From contig JAGXAN010000009.1 in NCBI GenBank assembly GCA_019075865.1, positions 62,001 through 126,000 on the forward strand: a stretch of DNA of 64,000 nucleotides, given 5' to 3'. The notes beneath the pieces were generated by a model, which ran no database searches, was not told where the DNA came from, and saw nothing but the letters and a program-made list of their open reading frames with translations. Positions 1 through 11,888 of the stretch are shown here, piece by piece. Position numbers and translations under genes: made by a program. Position 1 is the stretch's first letter. Each line of letters opens with the position of its first letter. This stretch comes from Hyphomicrobiales bacterium (lineage in GTDB: Bacteria > Pseudomonadota > Alphaproteobacteria > Rhizobiales > Beijerinckiaceae).

Positions 1-841
1 GCACGCGGTGCTCGCGCCCCATTTGCAACAGCGCCAACAGGTCTTTTGGAAAACACGACCCACCAAATCCCGGCCCGGCATTGAGAAATTTGGGGCCGAT
101 ACGGCGATCAAGGCCGATGCCGCGCGCCACCTCCTGCACATTCGCACCGACGGATTCGCAAAGATCGGCCATCTCATTGATGAAGCCGATCTTGGTCGCC
201 AGAAAGGCATTGGCCGCATATTTGATCAATTCCGCCGTGCGGCGCGTCGTGAACAGCAATGGGGCCTGATTGAGATAAAGCGGCCGATAGACGGCTTCCA
301 TGATTTCGCGCGCCCGCGCATCCTGCGTGCCGATGACGATGCGATCCGGCAGCTTGAAATCGCGTATCGCCGCGCCCTCGCGCAAAAACTCAGGGTTGGA
401 AACCACCTCAAATTCCGCCTCCGGCCGCAACCCGCGAATGATCGCCTCAACCTGGTCACCCGTGCCAACCGGCACGGTGGATTTGGTGACGATCACCGTG
501 GGGCCGCGCAGCGCCGCTGCCACCTCGCGCGCCGCCGCAAAGACGTAACTGAGATCAGCGTGGCCATCGCCGCGCCGGGACGGTGTGCCCACAGCGATGA
601 ACACCACATCGGCGGCTTGCACGGCGGCAACCAGATCCAGACTGAAAGATAGCCGCTGCGCCGCGACATTACCTTGCACCAGAGCTTCAAGCCCCGGTTC
701 ATAAATGGGCATCTGCAAAGCCTGCAAGGCCCTAATGCGGGCGCCATCATGATCAACGCAAATAACACTGTGACCAAAATCGGCGAGACAGGCGCCGGAA
801 ACGAGGCCGACATATCCCGCGCCAACAATTGCAATTTGCAT
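1..841 (-). CDS. ugd: UDP-glucose 6-dehydrogenase, C-terminus cut off by window edge
   Basis: Oxidises UDP-glucose to UDP-glucuronate, a precursor of acidic surface polysaccharides, using two NAD+ in the cytoplasm. About 280 codons are present. The N-terminus MQIAIVGAGYVG is a Rossmann NAD-binding loop. The motif GFGGSCFPKD carries the catalytic cysteine at about residue 263, close to the window edge; the C-terminal UDP-binding part lies outside. The start is the ATG at 839-841 on the minus strand. The reading frame was obtained by translating the minus strand directly. Its neighbour is parB, 186 bp upstream and in the same direction. In many relatives other genes follow parB, so a sugar-nucleotide gene here may be the edge of a polysaccharide locus; that is inference. 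Confidence 0.93.
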   Translation of the reverse strand, partial: MQIAIVGAGYVGLVSGACLADFGHSVICVDHDGARIRALQALQMPIYEPGLEALVQGNVAAQRLSFSLDLVAAVQAADVVFIAVGTPSRRGDGHADLSYVFAAAREVAAALRGPTVIVTKSTVPVGTGDQVEAIIRGLRPEAEFEVVSNPEFLREGAAIRDFKLPDRIVIGTQDARAREIMEAVYRPLYLNQAPLLFTTRRTAELIKYAANAFLATKIGFINEMADLCESVGANVQEVARGIGLDRRIGPKFLNAGPGFGGSCFPKDLLALLQMGREHRV

Positions 842-1027
842 GGCAATCTCCCATTCGGAAAGCCACCCGCCGGGCGACGATACGAACAGGTCTAGCCGAT
901 TGACTTATCGCCTTTGCGACAGTTGAGCGTCAGCCATATGCAAGTTAGTTTCGTTAATGCAACGAAATTAGGATACAATTATATCAAGGGCTTGACGCCA
1001 AAATTGATCGATTTATGTCAGATGGCA
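842..1027. other. ugd upstream region with a perfect inverted repeat
   Basis: This 186-bp gap has no convincing gene. It should hold the promoter of the minus-strand dehydrogenase gene and the end of the parAB transcript. It contains the inverted repeat TTTCGTT-AATGC-AACGAAA at 949-967, extendable outward with wobble pairs. There is no T-run on either side, so an operator is more likely than a terminator. No known binding protein is recognised. Confidence 0.5.
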
Positions 1028-1918
1028 TCACGACTTCAGGCGATTGCACAAGGCATCGAGTTGCTCAAGGTTCTTGTAGCGGATCTTCACTTCGCCGCGT
1101 TCACCCCGATGATCAATGATCACAGTCAGACCCAAAATGCCGGACAGCACCGTCTCAAGATCACGTGTATCCGCATCCTTGCCGGGCTTGACCGCAGATT
1201 TTACCTCTATCGCGCCCTGATTCTCAGCCTGACTGGCTTCCAGCTGCGCAATCCGCTCGACATCCCGGACGGTCAAGCCTTGTTCGACGATTCGTTTCGC
1301 AACCGAATCTGAATCCCGTACGGAGAGCAGCGCCCGCGCATGACCGGCGGAAAGGCTACCATCGGCGACATAGCCGAGCGCCAGCGGCGATAATTTCAGC
1401 AAGCGCATCGTATTGGCAATATGGCTGCGGCTTTTTCCGATAACCTTGGCCAAATCCATCTGCGTATAGCCAAATTCCTCGCCAAGCTGGGCATAGCCCT
1501 GCGCTTCTTCCAGCGGATTGAGATCCGCCCGTTGGACGTTTTCAACGATGGCAATTTCGAGCGATTCCTTATCGCCCACTTCCAGCACCACAATCGGCAC
1601 GTCATGCAAGCCGGCCATTTGTGCGGCGCGCCAACGGCGCTCACCCGCAACAATTTCATAGGCATCGGCAAGGCGCGGAATACTACGCACGAGAATCGGT
1701 TGGATAATCCCCTTGTTGCGGATCGATTCGGCCAAATCCGACAGATCGCTCTCGGCAAAGGCCTTGCGCGGGTTGCGTGGGTTGGGGCGCACAAATTCAA
1801 CCGGCACACGCCGCGCGCCGCGCGCATTTTCCACCGCCACCGGCTCTGCCGCCGTATCCCCGATCAACGCAGCCAGCCCACGACCCAAACGCGGACGAAT
1901 TTCTTCAGCCATACTCAT
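1028..1918 (-). CDS. parB: chromosome-partitioning protein ParB
   Basis: CTP-dependent DNA clamp that loads at parS sites, spreads, and is pulled by ParA to segregate the origin. It has 296 residues. The nucleotide-binding ParB/Srx motif GERRWRAA is at residues 92-99 and the second box ENVQRADLNPLE at about 126-137; a helix-turn-helix follows, and a C-terminal dimerisation segment ends in NRLKS. The start may be ATG 1918 or ATG 1912; the second has better spacing from the upstream GAGAG. It lies 16 bp downstream of parA in the same operon. Candidate parS sites are at 3078 and 8821, which supports a chromosomal rather than plasmid role. Confidence 0.97.
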   Translation of the reverse strand: MSMAEEIRPRLGRGLAALIGDTAAEPVAVENARGARRVPVEFVRPNPRNPRKAFAESDLSDLAESIRNKGIIQPILVRSIPRLADAYEIVAGERRWRAAQMAGLHDVPIVVLEVGDKESLEIAIVENVQRADLNPLEEAQGYAQLGEEFGYTQMDLAKVIGKSRSHIANTMRLLKLSPLALGYVADGSLSAGHARALLSVRDSDSVAKRIVEQGLTVRDVERIAQLEASQAENQGAIEVKSAVKPGKDADTRDLETVLSGILGLTVIIDHRGERGEVKIRYKNLEQLDALCNRLKS

Positions 1919-1934
1919 CTCTCAATCTCCGCCA

Positions 1935-2756
1935 TCAGGCTACTTGCAGTTGGTTTTCGCGTCGAATGACCTCCGAAGCCAAGCGCAGATAAGCCTGACT
2001 GCCAACGCATTTCAAATCATACAATAACACCGGCTTGCCATGCGACGGTGCCTCGGAGACGCGCACATTGCGCGGAATCACCGTCTCATAAACTTTGTCA
2101 CCGAGGAACCCGCGCACATCGGCAACCACCTGCGAAGCCAGATTGTTGCGCGGATCAAACATCGTCAGCACAACCCCGTGAATCGTCAGCGCTGGGTTTA
2201 GCGAGCGCCGGACCTGATCCACGGTGGATAATAGCTGCGACAGCCCTTCCAGCGCGAAAAACTCGCACTGCAACGGCACCACCACCGAATCAGCCGCCGC
2301 CAAAGCATTGATGGTGAGAAGATTCAACGAGGGCGGGCAATCCACCAATACATAGGTAAACCCCTGATATGCCCCAACTTTCATCGCCTCAACCATTTCA
2401 TGCAGCGCTGCACGTAGCTTGAAGGGGCGATCCTTGTCGCCAGAGATTTCGAGCTCGACACCCAGCAGATCCAGCGTCGATGGCGCCACGCAAAGCCCCG
2501 GCACAGCGGTTTCCTGCACCACCGCCTGCAAGGTCTCCTGCCCGGTCATCACATCATAGGTCGAAAGCCGACGATTTTTGCGGTCAATCCCGAGCCCCGT
2601 CGAGGCATTGCCCTGCGGATCGAGATCGACGATCAACACACGCTCACCGATGGCCGCGAGCGCCGTGCCCAGATTGATAGCCGTCGTGGTTTTACCGACG
2701 CCGCCCTTTTGATTGGCTAGCACGAGAACCCGCATCATTGCGCTGGATATGACCAC
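1935..2756 (-). CDS. parA: chromosome-partitioning ATPase ParA
   Basis: Deviant Walker A ATPase (Soj/ParA type) that binds the nucleoid non-specifically and moves ParB-parS complexes. The deviant P-loop KGGVGKTT is at residues 17-24 of the longest version (273 aa); the VDLDPQGNAS and VDCPPSLN motifs are intact. The start is ambiguous: GTG at 2756 with an upstream GGGG, or the tandem ATGs at 2738 and 2735, which give the short N-terminus usual for the family. It sits 33 bp after rsmG and 16 bp before parB, in the conserved rsmG-parA-parB order. Confidence 0.96.
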   Translation of the reverse strand: MVISSAMMRVLVLANQKGGVGKTTTAINLGTALAAIGERVLIVDLDPQGNASTGLGIDRKNRRLSTYDVMTGQETLQAVVQETAVPGLCVAPSTLDLLGVELEISGDKDRPFKLRAALHEMVEAMKVGAYQGFTYVLVDCPPSLNLLTINALAAADSVVVPLQCEFFALEGLSQLLSTVDQVRRSLNPALTIHGVVLTMFDPRNNLASQVVADVRGFLGDKVYETVIPRNVRVSEAPSHGKPVLLYDLKCVGSQAYLRLASEVIRRENQLQVA

Positions 2757-2789
2757 GTCTGACCCCTGTTTTTGGAATGTTAGACCCGG

Positions 2790-3428
2790 TTACACCCCCT
2801 GCTTTGCCCGAATTTTTAGAATTCGCGCTTCGCTCAAAGTGAGACTGGGAACCTTCTCTATCGTGAATCTACTATCTATGGCGGTTCGGGTCAATTCGGC
2901 GTCAACATCTTGTCCCTTCAGAAATAGCCCGCAAGCACCTTTCAACAAGAATTGTTGCGAAAAGGCCAAAAGACGGTCTAAGGGCGCCAGCGCCCGCGCG
3001 CTGACGACATCCACCGAATCTGGCGGATTTTTCAAAAATTCCTCAATTCTTAGGTTGTGAACCACAAGATTCACGCCCGTTTCACGTGAAACATGCCGCA
3101 AAAAACCGCATTTGCGCTGGTCGCTTTCGACCAAATGCGTCACAGCCTGGGCATTATTGGCTCGCAAGATCGCCGCGACCACACCAGGCAACCCGGCCCC
3201 CGACCCAAAATCCAGCCAGACCTGAGCGGCACCAGCCAGTGGCACCAATTGCGCGCAATCGGCCACATGCCGCATCCATATCTGGTCGAGCGTTGAGGGC
3301 GCGATCAGATTGATAGTCTTTTGCCAGTGCCGCAAAATCTCGACGTAGACCGCAAGCTGCGCTTCTGCGTCCGCACCCCACAAGTGCAAAGCCCGCGCCC
3401 GCTCCCGATCCCCTTGTGCCCGCGCCAT
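2790..3428 (-). CDS. rsmG: 16S rRNA (guanine-N7) methyltransferase RsmG
   Basis: SAM-dependent methyltransferase (GidB) that makes m7G527 in 16S rRNA; its loss gives low-level streptomycin resistance in other bacteria. It has 212 residues from the ATG at 3428, just one base after the mnmG stop. An in-frame upstream start at 3497 would overlap mnmG by 68 bp and is unlikely. The SAM-binding motif WLDFGSGAGLPG and the acidic VESDQRK segment are visible. A parS-like palindrome lies inside the coding sequence at 3078-3093. Classic mnmG-rsmG-parA-parB order. Confidence 0.94.
   Translation of the reverse strand: MARAQGDRERARALHLWGADAEAQLAVYVEILRHWQKTINLIAPSTLDQIWMRHVADCAQLVPLAGAAQVWLDFGSGAGLPGVVAAILRANNAQAVTHLVESDQRKCGFLRHVSRETGVNLVVHNLRIEEFLKNPPDSVDVVSARALAPLDRLLAFSQQFLLKGACGLFLKGQDVDAELTRTAIDSRFTIEKVPSLTLSEARILKIRAKQGV
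3078..3093. promoter_or_regulatory. parS centromere site 1, inside rsmG
   Basis: CGTTTCACGTGAAACA matches the bacterial parS consensus TGTTTCACGTGAAACA at 15 of 16 positions, with the 14-bp palindromic core perfect. It is within the rsmG coding sequence, about 9 kb from the proposed origin and next to parA-parB. It should be the ParB loading site. Confidence 0.9.
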
Positions 3429-3429
3429 C

Positions 3430-5322
3430 TCAGGCAACCCGGCCCACGGCTCTGCCGCGACCACGCAGATTTGCATCCATTTGTCGCTGACGCACACCTG
3501 CCACCAGCAAGGCCAAGGCGGTGGGCGTCATCCCTTCAATGCGACCAGCTTGCGCGAGGGAGCCAGGGCGGGTTGCCTCTAATTTGGTGCACAATTCCGC
3601 CGAAAGCCCGCCCAATGACCGGTAATCCAAATCCAGGGGCAATTCAAACGCTTCGTCACGCGCCACCAATTCGCGTTCCTTTTCCTGACGCGCCAAATAT
3701 ACTGAATATTTCGCATCCGTTTCGATTAACAACCCCAACGCCGGGGGGATCGCCCGAAGCTCCGGCCAGACCTCGCCCAGCCGCTCCAGATCAATCGAGG
3801 GATAGGCCAACAGGTCAAGCGCGCTGCGCCGCAACCCGTCCTGATTGACCGGAAGCCCGACCCGCGCCGCCGCGCTGGACGTGAGCACCAGGTCCGCCAA
3901 CATCTTGCGGTGGGCATTCAGCGCGCGCGCCTTGGCCTCGAACGCGGCGCTGCGCTCAGCACCGATACAGCCAAGGCTTTGACCCAGACCGGTGAGCCGC
4001 GCGTCCGCATTATCAGCCCGCAGCAGCAGTCGAAACTCGGAGCGCGAGGTAAACATTCGATACGGCTCACTCACACCACGTGTCACCAGATCGTCGATCA
4101 TCACGCCGATATAGGACTGGGAGCGTTGCGCGATAAACGGCTTGGCACCCGAAGCCGCCAGCGCGGCATTCAGACCTGCGATCACCCCCTGCGCAGCGGC
4201 CTCCTCATATCCCGTGGTGCCGTTGATTTGCCCGGCCAGAAATAGCCCCGCAACCTTGTGCGTCTCCAGCGATGACTTGAGCGCGCGCGGATCGACATAA
4301 TCATATTCAATGGCATAGCCGTGCCGAAGAATTTTCGCCCGCTCCAACCCCGGCAGAGCCGCGATAAATGCCTCTTGCACCGCCGCCGGCAGCGAGGTGG
4401 AGATACCATTGGGGTAAATCGTCGGGTCATCCAGTCCTTCAGGCTCCAGAAAAATCTGGTGGCTGGCCTTCTCGGCAAAGCGGGTCACCTTGTCTTCAAT
4501 CGAGGGGCAATAGCGCGGCCCTACGCCACCAATCGCGCCAGTGCGCATCGGCGAGGCATGCAGATTGTCCCTGATGATCTGATGCGCTGCTTCATGGGTA
4601 TGGGTGATATGGCAATCGACCTGCTCGCGCGCGATGGCACCCGTCAGATAGGAAAACGGTTCGGGCACAGCGTCGCCCTTTTGCACGTCGAGCCCCGACC
4701 AATCAATGGTGCGACCATCAAGACGCGGCGGTGTCCCGGTTTTCAACCGTCCCAGCGGCAGCTCAAACGCTGCAAAACACGCCGCCAGTTTCTCCGCCGC
4801 TTTATCACCCACACGCCCGCCGGCCTGTCGTTGGTCGCCGATATGCATCATCCCCCGCAGGAATGTGCCAGTCGTAACCACAACCGAACCGGTAGCGAAT
4901 CGATCACCCGATGCAGTCAGTACCGCAACGACGCGGCCATAATTTGTCTCAATTTCAACGGCCTCGTCCTCGATGATCGAAAGCCCGGCAATTTCGCGCA
5001 GCGCAGCCTGCATCGCGTTGCGGTATAGCGCCCGATCCGCCTGCGCCCGTGGTCCGCGCACCGCCGGGCCCTTCGAGCGGTTGAGCACGCGAAACTGAAT
5101 CCCCGCTGCATCCGCAACCCGGCCCATCAATCCGTCGAGCGCATCGATCTCCCGAACCAGATGGCCCTTGCCAACCCCGCCAATGGCCGGGTTGCACGAC
5201 ATTTCACCCAGACTTGCAAAACGGTGGGTGATCAATGCCGTGCGCGCGCCCAGACGCGCCGAGGCCGCAGCCGCCTCGCAGCCCGCATGTCCCCCACCGA
5301 TCACGATCACGTCAAAATTCAT
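3430..5322 (-). CDS. mnmG: tRNA uridine-5-carboxymethylaminomethyl modification enzyme MnmG
   Basis: FAD-dependent partner of MnmE (GidA) that modifies the wobble uridine of several tRNAs. It has 630 residues, normal for the family. The N-terminal FAD dinucleotide fold is [14 protein letters not shown]; the conserved [20 protein letters not shown] segment follows, and the C-terminal MnmE-binding helical domain is present. Two ATGs are in tandem; the second (5322) gives the usual MNFDVIV start. It lies between mnmE (58-bp gap) and rsmG (1-bp gap), all on the minus strand, so the three are probably cotranscribed. Confidence 0.97.
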   Translation of the reverse strand: MNFDVIVIGGGHAGCEAAAASARLGARTALITHRFASLGEMSCNPAIGGVGKGHLVREIDALDGLMGRVADAAGIQFRVLNRSKGPAVRGPRAQADRALYRNAMQAALREIAGLSIIEDEAVEIETNYGRVVAVLTASGDRFATGSVVVTTGTFLRGMMHIGDQRQAGGRVGDKAAEKLAACFAAFELPLGRLKTGTPPRLDGRTIDWSGLDVQKGDAVPEPFSYLTGAIAREQVDCHITHTHEAAHQIIRDNLHASPMRTGAIGGVGPRYCPSIEDKVTRFAEKASHQIFLEPEGLDDPTIYPNGISTSLPAAVQEAFIAALPGLERAKILRHGYAIEYDYVDPRALKSSLETHKVAGLFLAGQINGTTGYEEAAAQGVIAGLNAALAASGAKPFIAQRSQSYIGVMIDDLVTRGVSEPYRMFTSRSEFRLLLRADNADARLTGLGQSLGCIGAERSAAFEAKARALNAHRKMLADLVLTSSAAARVGLPVNQDGLRRSALDLLAYPSIDLERLGEVWPELRAIPPALGLLIETDAKYSVYLARQEKERELVARDEAFELPLDLDYRSLGGLSAELCTKLEATRPGSLAQAGRIEGMTPTALALLVAGVRQRQMDANLRGRGRAVGRVA

Positions 5323-5380
5323 CATTTGCCTGCACCCACCGAACCCTGTGCGCCTTGCTCATACCTCAAGACCGCTGTCA

Positions 5381-6721
5381 TTATTTCCCGATGCAAAACC
5401 GCGAGAATATCTCGCCCAGCACTTCTTCCACATCTACCGCGCCAACGACCTGCGCCAAGGCTCTCGTGGCGATCTGCAAATCCTCACTTACCAATTCCAG
5501 CGCACCATTGGTTGGCATCCGCGAAACCCGGCGCAGCGCCTCGGCCCCGCGCTGGCAAGCCTCTACATGGCGCTGACGGGTTAATACACCACTTTCAGGT
5601 CGAGGCAGTTTCTCAATCACATAATTTGCCAGTTTCTGCAATAATGCCTCGACGCCTTCGCCGGTATGGGCAGACAGCGCCAGGTCATGAAACGTCTCGC
5701 GCCCCTCGATGGCAAGGTCGGCTTTGGTGCGCAAATGCCAATACGGCGCGCGTGACAATTGAGCGATTTCAGGCGGCACTTCCCCGCCTTCCCCCGCATC
5801 CAGCCACAGTACCAAGTCCGCAGTTCGTGCCCGGCGCTGCGCCCGCGCAACACCCTCCGCCTCAATCGAATCCTCGGTAATGCGCATACCGGCCGTATCC
5901 ACCAATAAAATCGGTACGCCATTCACTTCCAGTCGCACTTCCAGCACGTCACGGGTGGTGCCCGCCTGGGGTGACACAATGGCGACTTCACGCCCGGCAA
6001 GACGATTGAGCAAACTGGATTTCCCAACATTTGGCGGGCCCGCAATCACCACGATAAACCCTTCCCGCAAAATCTCGGCAGCCCCGGATTGGCGCAGCGC
6101 CACCTCCAGATCCGCCAAAACCGGGCCAACTTCAGCCTGAATCTGCCCCAGCAAGCCTGCCGGAACATCTTCCTCATCGCCAAAATCAATTTCTGCGGCC
6201 ACCAGCGCCTGCGCCCGCAACAGTTTCGCGCGCCACTCATGCACCCGCGCGCCTAATTGTCCCTCAAATTGCCCCACCGCCTGCCGACGCTGACGTTCCG
6301 TTTCCGAATCGATCATGTCGGCAAGGCCCTCGACCTGCGTCAGGTCCATTTTGCCATTGGCAAAAGCGCGCTGGGTAAATTCGCCGGGCTCTGCAGGCCG
6401 CAAGCCCCGCATTCGGCCGAGCGCTGCCAGCATGGCAGACAGAATCGCGCGGCCACCGTGCAGTTGAAATTCAACGCTGTCTTCGCCGGTGAAACTATGC
6501 GGGCCCGGAAACCACAAGACCAGACCCTCATCGATCACCAGGCCGCTATCGGGATCGCAAAATTTGCGCAACGCCGCCATGCGCGGCTTCACCCCTCTTC
6601 CCGTGAAAAGCTCAATCGCGACGCCAGCCGCTGGCCCCGAAACCCGCACCACTGCAATCGCCGCCCGGCCCACGCCTGTGGCTGGTGCAAAGATCGTATC
6701 GCCATTCACTTGCGCATTCAC
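5381..6721 (-). CDS. mnmE: tRNA modification GTPase MnmE
   Basis: GTPase that with MnmG installs cmnm5/nm5 groups on wobble uridines. The N-terminal formyl-THF-binding domain begins DTIFAPATG. The central G domain has the P-loop GPPNVGKSS, the TTRD switch and the DTAG motif. The C-terminus ends FCIGK, keeping the conserved cysteine. The start chosen is GTG 6721, because AAGGAGA lies 9 nt upstream of it and it gives the usual short N-terminus. An in-frame GTG at 6742 has no good ribosome binding site. Length is 446 aa. It is divergent from the YyaL-type gene at 6802. Confidence 0.96.
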   Translation of the reverse strand: MNAQVNGDTIFAPATGVGRAAIAVVRVSGPAAGVAIELFTGRGVKPRMAALRKFCDPDSGLVIDEGLVLWFPGPHSFTGEDSVEFQLHGGRAILSAMLAALGRMRGLRPAEPGEFTQRAFANGKMDLTQVEGLADMIDSETERQRRQAVGQFEGQLGARVHEWRAKLLRAQALVAAEIDFGDEEDVPAGLLGQIQAEVGPVLADLEVALRQSGAAEILREGFIVVIAGPPNVGKSSLLNRLAGREVAIVSPQAGTTRDVLEVRLEVNGVPILLVDTAGMRITEDSIEAEGVARAQRRARTADLVLWLDAGEGGEVPPEIAQLSRAPYWHLRTKADLAIEGRETFHDLALSAHTGEGVEALLQKLANYVIEKLPRPESGVLTRQRHVEACQRGAEALRRVSRMPTNGALELVSEDLQIATRALAQVVGAVDVEEVLGEIFSRFCIGK

Positions 6722-6801
6722 CTGCGATTGTCTCCTTGACACGAGGGGTAAGCCTCAACCAAATCAGTTTGCCGGTTTGCACCGGCACAAGAGAGGTGAC
6801 C

Positions 6802-8820
<2,019 letters not shown>

Positions 8821-8823
<3 letters not shown>

Positions 8824-8836
8824 TTCACGTGAAACA
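8821..8836. promoter_or_regulatory. parS centromere site 2
   Basis: TGATTCACGTGAAACA matches the parS consensus TGTTTCACGTGAAACA at 15 of 16 positions. Its first three bases are the stop codon of the YyaL-type gene. It lies in the gap between this gene and rho, about 3.3 kb from the proposed origin. Confidence 0.82.
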
Positions 8837-8868
8837 TTCCCCCCGCAGGGGAAACACTTCGTCATAGC

Positions 8869-10137
8869 TCAGGTGTTCATCGACTCGAAGAAGCCGATAT
8901 TGCCTTTGGGAGTCTCGCGCAATTTGCCAAGCAAGAACTCGACGCCATCCACGGTCCCCATCGGGTTGAGGATACGGCGCAGCACGTACATCTTCTTGAG
9001 GATGTCGGGCGGAACCAGCAATTCTTCCTTGCGGGTGCCCGAGCGGGTAATGTCAATTGCCGGGAAGGTGCGCTTGTCGGCAATCTTGCGATCGAGAATG
9101 ATTTCGGAATTGCCCGTGCCCTTGAATTCTTCAAAGATCACTTCATCCATGCGCGAACCGGTATCAATCAGCGCCGTCGCAATAATGGTCAGCGACCCGC
9201 CTTCTTCAATGTTGCGCGCCGCACCAAAAAACCGCTTGGGACGCTGCAGGGCGTTGGCGTCAACACCGCCGGTGAGCACCTTGCCCGATGAGGGCACAAC
9301 CGTATTATAGGCGCGTCCCAACCGGGTGATCGAGTCGAGCAAGATCACGACATCACGGCCATGTTCGACCAGGCGCTTCGCCTTCTCAATGACCATTTCC
9401 GCAACTTGCACATGGCGCACCGCCGGTTCGTCAAATGTCGAGGATACAACTTCGCCCTTCACCGAGCGGCGCATATCGGTGACTTCTTCCGGGCGCTCAT
9501 CAATCAAAAGAACGATGAGATAGCATTCCGGATGATTGGCGGTTACCGACTGGGCGATATTTTGCAAGAGCACGGTCTTGCCGGTGCGCGGCGGCGCAAC
9601 AATCAGGGCGCGCTGGCCCATGCCAATCGGCGCAACAATATCAATGACACGCGACGACAAGTCCTTGCGGGTCGGATCTTCGATCTCCAGCTTCAGGCGC
9701 TTGTTCGGATAAAGTGGCGTCAGATTGTCGAAATGAACCTTGTGCCGGGTCTTTTCCGGATCTTCGAAATTGATGGTGTTGACCTTGAGCAAGGCAAAAT
9801 AGCGCTCGCCTTCCTTGGGGCCGCGAATTTGACCCTCGATGGTATCGCCCGTGCGCAATGCAAAACGACGGATCTGCGAGGGGGAAACATAAATATCGTC
9901 CGGCCCAGCCAGATAATTGGCATCCGGCGAGCGCAAAAATCCAAATCCATCCTGCAAAACTTCGACAACGCCTTCCCCGATAATATCAATTTCGCGGGCG
10001 GCGAGTTGCTTGAGAATGGCAAACATCAATTCCTGTTTGCGCAGCGTCGAGGCATTCTCCACCTCATGTTCTTCCGCAAACGCCAACAGCTCGGTTGGGG
10101 TCTTGGTTTTTAATTCTTTGAGTTTGATTTCCCGCAT
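8869..10137 (-). CDS. rho: transcription termination factor Rho
   Basis: Hexameric RNA-dependent ATPase and helicase that ends transcription at factor-dependent sites. It has 422 residues, the compact form with no inserted domain. The N-terminal helix bundle and the cold-shock-like RNA-binding domain ([18 protein letters not shown]) come first, then the RecA-like ATPase with P-loop APPRTGKT and the Q-loop/R-loop region. The start ATG 10137 gives the standard [10 protein letters not shown]. It lies 262 bp upstream-separated from hemJ, enough for a leader; rho is autoregulated in other bacteria. Its own message appears to end at the Rho-independent hairpin at 8788. Confidence 0.98.
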   Translation of the reverse strand: MREIKLKELKTKTPTELLAFAEEHEVENASTLRKQELMFAILKQLAAREIDIIGEGVVEVLQDGFGFLRSPDANYLAGPDDIYVSPSQIRRFALRTGDTIEGQIRGPKEGERYFALLKVNTINFEDPEKTRHKVHFDNLTPLYPNKRLKLEIEDPTRKDLSSRVIDIVAPIGMGQRALIVAPPRTGKTVLLQNIAQSVTANHPECYLIVLLIDERPEEVTDMRRSVKGEVVSSTFDEPAVRHVQVAEMVIEKAKRLVEHGRDVVILLDSITRLGRAYNTVVPSSGKVLTGGVDANALQRPKRFFGAARNIEEGGSLTIIATALIDTGSRMDEVIFEEFKGTGNSEIILDRKIADKRTFPAIDITRSGTRKEELLVPPDILKKMYVLRRILNPMGTVDGVEFLLGKLRETPKGNIGFFESMNT

Positions 10138-10399
10138 CGGGATATTTCCTTAAAGGCACGGCCAAAGCCGCAGAAGGGGGAGAAAATCGACAGGGCCGGG
10201 GAAAGGCTTGGCCCGCCGGAAATTGCATTTTTCGCGCTAGGCGGAAGGGTCAGAAAGGGCGACCCGCAAATACAATAAGGGAAGAATCATTCGATAACCG
10301 GAAAGTGCCGAGGTTGCAAGATAATTTACCGAGAGGCATCTGCGGCAAATCATCAGGGGCGGCAGGCCGGAATATTACCGGCCTGCCATGCCCCAGGCT
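10138..10399. other. rho leader and hemJ-rho gap with a strong hairpin
   Basis: 262 bp without a gene. It should hold the rho promoter and an untranslated leader. Near the hemJ end, GGCAGGCCGG (10361-10370) pairs perfectly with CCGGCCTGCC (10378-10387) around AATATTA, and flanking GGGGC/GCCCC pairs extend the stem. It may end the hemJ transcript, although no T-run follows on the minus strand. Nothing else is recognised. Confidence 0.55.
10361..10387 (-). terminator. hairpin after hemJ, possible terminator
   Basis: Perfect 10-bp GC-rich stem with a 7-nt loop, 12 bp beyond the hemJ stop. It lacks a U-tract, so it may be a pause site, an mRNA 3' end protector, or part of a Rho-dependent end. 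Confidence 0.45.
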
Positions 10400-10831
10400 T
10401 CATGAAAACGGCTTTACCACCACGAGTATGACGATAAAAATCATCAACACGGTCGGCACTTCATTCAACATACGATAGGTCTTGGCCGAATAAACATTTT
10501 CGTCCCGACCAAAGCGCTTTACCAGCGATGAAAAGAAGCCGTGGACACCTGACATGATCAAAACCAGAAGCAGCTTGGTATGGAACCAGGGTGCCAGAAA
10601 AAACCCGGCGCTCCAGGCCATGTAAAGCCCGGTTATCCAGGCCACTATCATGGCGGGGTTGATGATCAGCTTCAGCAATCGCCGCTCCATCACCTTAAAC
10701 GTCTCGGACATTTGCGAACCCTTGGGAGCCTCGCAATGATACACAAACAAACGCGGCAGATAGAGCATTCCGGCCATCCACGAAATATCCGCGAGGATAT
10801 GCAGCGCCTTGATCCAAAGATACCAATTCAT
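10400..10831 (-). CDS. hemJ: protoporphyrinogen IX oxidase HemJ
   Basis: Integral membrane enzyme that oxidises protoporphyrinogen IX to protoporphyrin IX, the penultimate step of haem synthesis. It has 143 residues with four hydrophobic segments. The conserved opening WIKALHILADISWMAGM with its histidine, followed by LYLPRLFVYH and the ERRLLKLIINPAM segment, is typical of this UPF0093 family. GGAAGGAAG precedes the ATG. It follows hemE by 15 bp on the minus strand, so two haem genes form an operon beside the origin. Confidence 0.93.
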   Translation of the reverse strand: MNWYLWIKALHILADISWMAGMLYLPRLFVYHCEAPKGSQMSETFKVMERRLLKLIINPAMIVAWITGLYMAWSAGFFLAPWFHTKLLLVLIMSGVHGFFSSLVKRFGRDENVYSAKTYRMLNEVPTVLMIFIVILVVVKPFS

Positions 10832-10846
10832 TCAGACTTCCTTCCA

Positions 10847-11881
10847 CTAATTACGATAAAGCCGCTTCATCAATTGCTCGACATGAGCAATCGGCGTCGG
10901 CGGCAAGATTCCATGTCCCAGATTGAAAATGTGCGGACGACCTGAGAAAGCTTCCAAAATCGTATCCACCGCCCGATCCAGCGCAGCCCCACCCGCGAGC
11001 AGCACCAATGGATCCAGATTGCCCTGGACCGCGATTTTTCCGTCAATTTGATCGCGCGCCCAATAAGGATCAACCGCCGTATCGAGCCCGATTGCCTCCG
11101 CGCCCAATGATGATGCCAGTTCGCCAATACGGCCACCCGCGCCGCGCGGAAACGCGATAACGGGCACAGTCGGATGCAATGCCTTGAGGCCTTGGATGAT
11201 TTGCTGCACCGGCACCACACACCAACGTTCAAACTCATGCTTGGGCAACACACCCGCCCAGGAATCAAATATCTGCACCGCCTCAATGCCCGCCTCTACC
11301 TGCCGCGACAGATAGACGATGGAAGCTTTCACCAAGCGATCAATCAAGGCCTGAAAGAAGACGGGATCCCGATAGGCCACCAACCGCGCCGGCGCTTGAT
11401 CGGGCGTACCATGTCCAGCAACCATATAACTTGCAACCGTCCACGGCGCACCGCAAAAGCCAATAAAGCCCGTTTGTGAGGGCAAAGACTTGCGCACGAG
11501 ATCAATCGTTTCAAAAACTGGATTGAGACGCGCCAAATCGACAGCCTCATGCAAGGCATTCAATTCGGTCATATTCTGCACCGGATCAAGCCTTGGCCCC
11601 TCGCCGGTTTCGAAACTGACCTTCTGGCCCAGCGCATCCGCGATCACCAGAATATCGCTGAACAGAATGGCCGCATCAAACCCGAACCGGCGGATTGGCT
11701 GTAGCGTCGCTTCAGCCGCCAGTTTTGGTGTGTAGCAAAAATCAATGAAGGAGGGGGCTGTGGCACGAATCTCGCGATATTCGCTCAAATATCGCCCCGC
11801 TTGCCGCATCAGCCAGACCGGTGGGCGTGATAAGGCTTTGCCCTGGAGCACTTGCAAAAGCCGTTTATCACTCATCATCAT
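10847..11881 (-). CDS. hemE: uroporphyrinogen decarboxylase HemE
   Basis: Decarboxylates the four acetate side chains of uroporphyrinogen III to coproporphyrinogen III. It has 344 residues. The family signature PPVWLMRQAGRYLSEYR near the N-terminus, the FSDILV segment and FCGAPWTVASYM are present. Three ATGs run in tandem after an AGAAGG ribosome binding site; the first is taken. Its 5' end abuts the origin, the arrangement known from Caulobacter and other alphaproteobacteria. The hemE promoter must therefore lie in or beside the AT-rich part of the origin. Confidence 0.97.
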   Translation of the reverse strand: MMMSDKRLLQVLQGKALSRPPVWLMRQAGRYLSEYREIRATAPSFIDFCYTPKLAAEATLQPIRRFGFDAAILFSDILVIADALGQKVSFETGEGPRLDPVQNMTELNALHEAVDLARLNPVFETIDLVRKSLPSQTGFIGFCGAPWTVASYMVAGHGTPDQAPARLVAYRDPVFFQALIDRLVKASIVYLSRQVEAGIEAVQIFDSWAGVLPKHEFERWCVVPVQQIIQGLKALHPTVPVIAFPRGAGGRIGELASSLGAEAIGLDTAVDPYWARDQIDGKIAVQGNLDPLVLLAGGAALDRAVDTILEAFSGRPHIFNLGHGILPPTPIAHVEQLMKRLYRN

Positions 11882-11888
11882 GTCACCT

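Noticed and set aside
3429-3497. Longer rsmG N-terminus starting at 3497
   Set aside because: It would overlap mnmG by 68 bp, and the extra residues do not belong to the family. ATG 3428 fits the family length.
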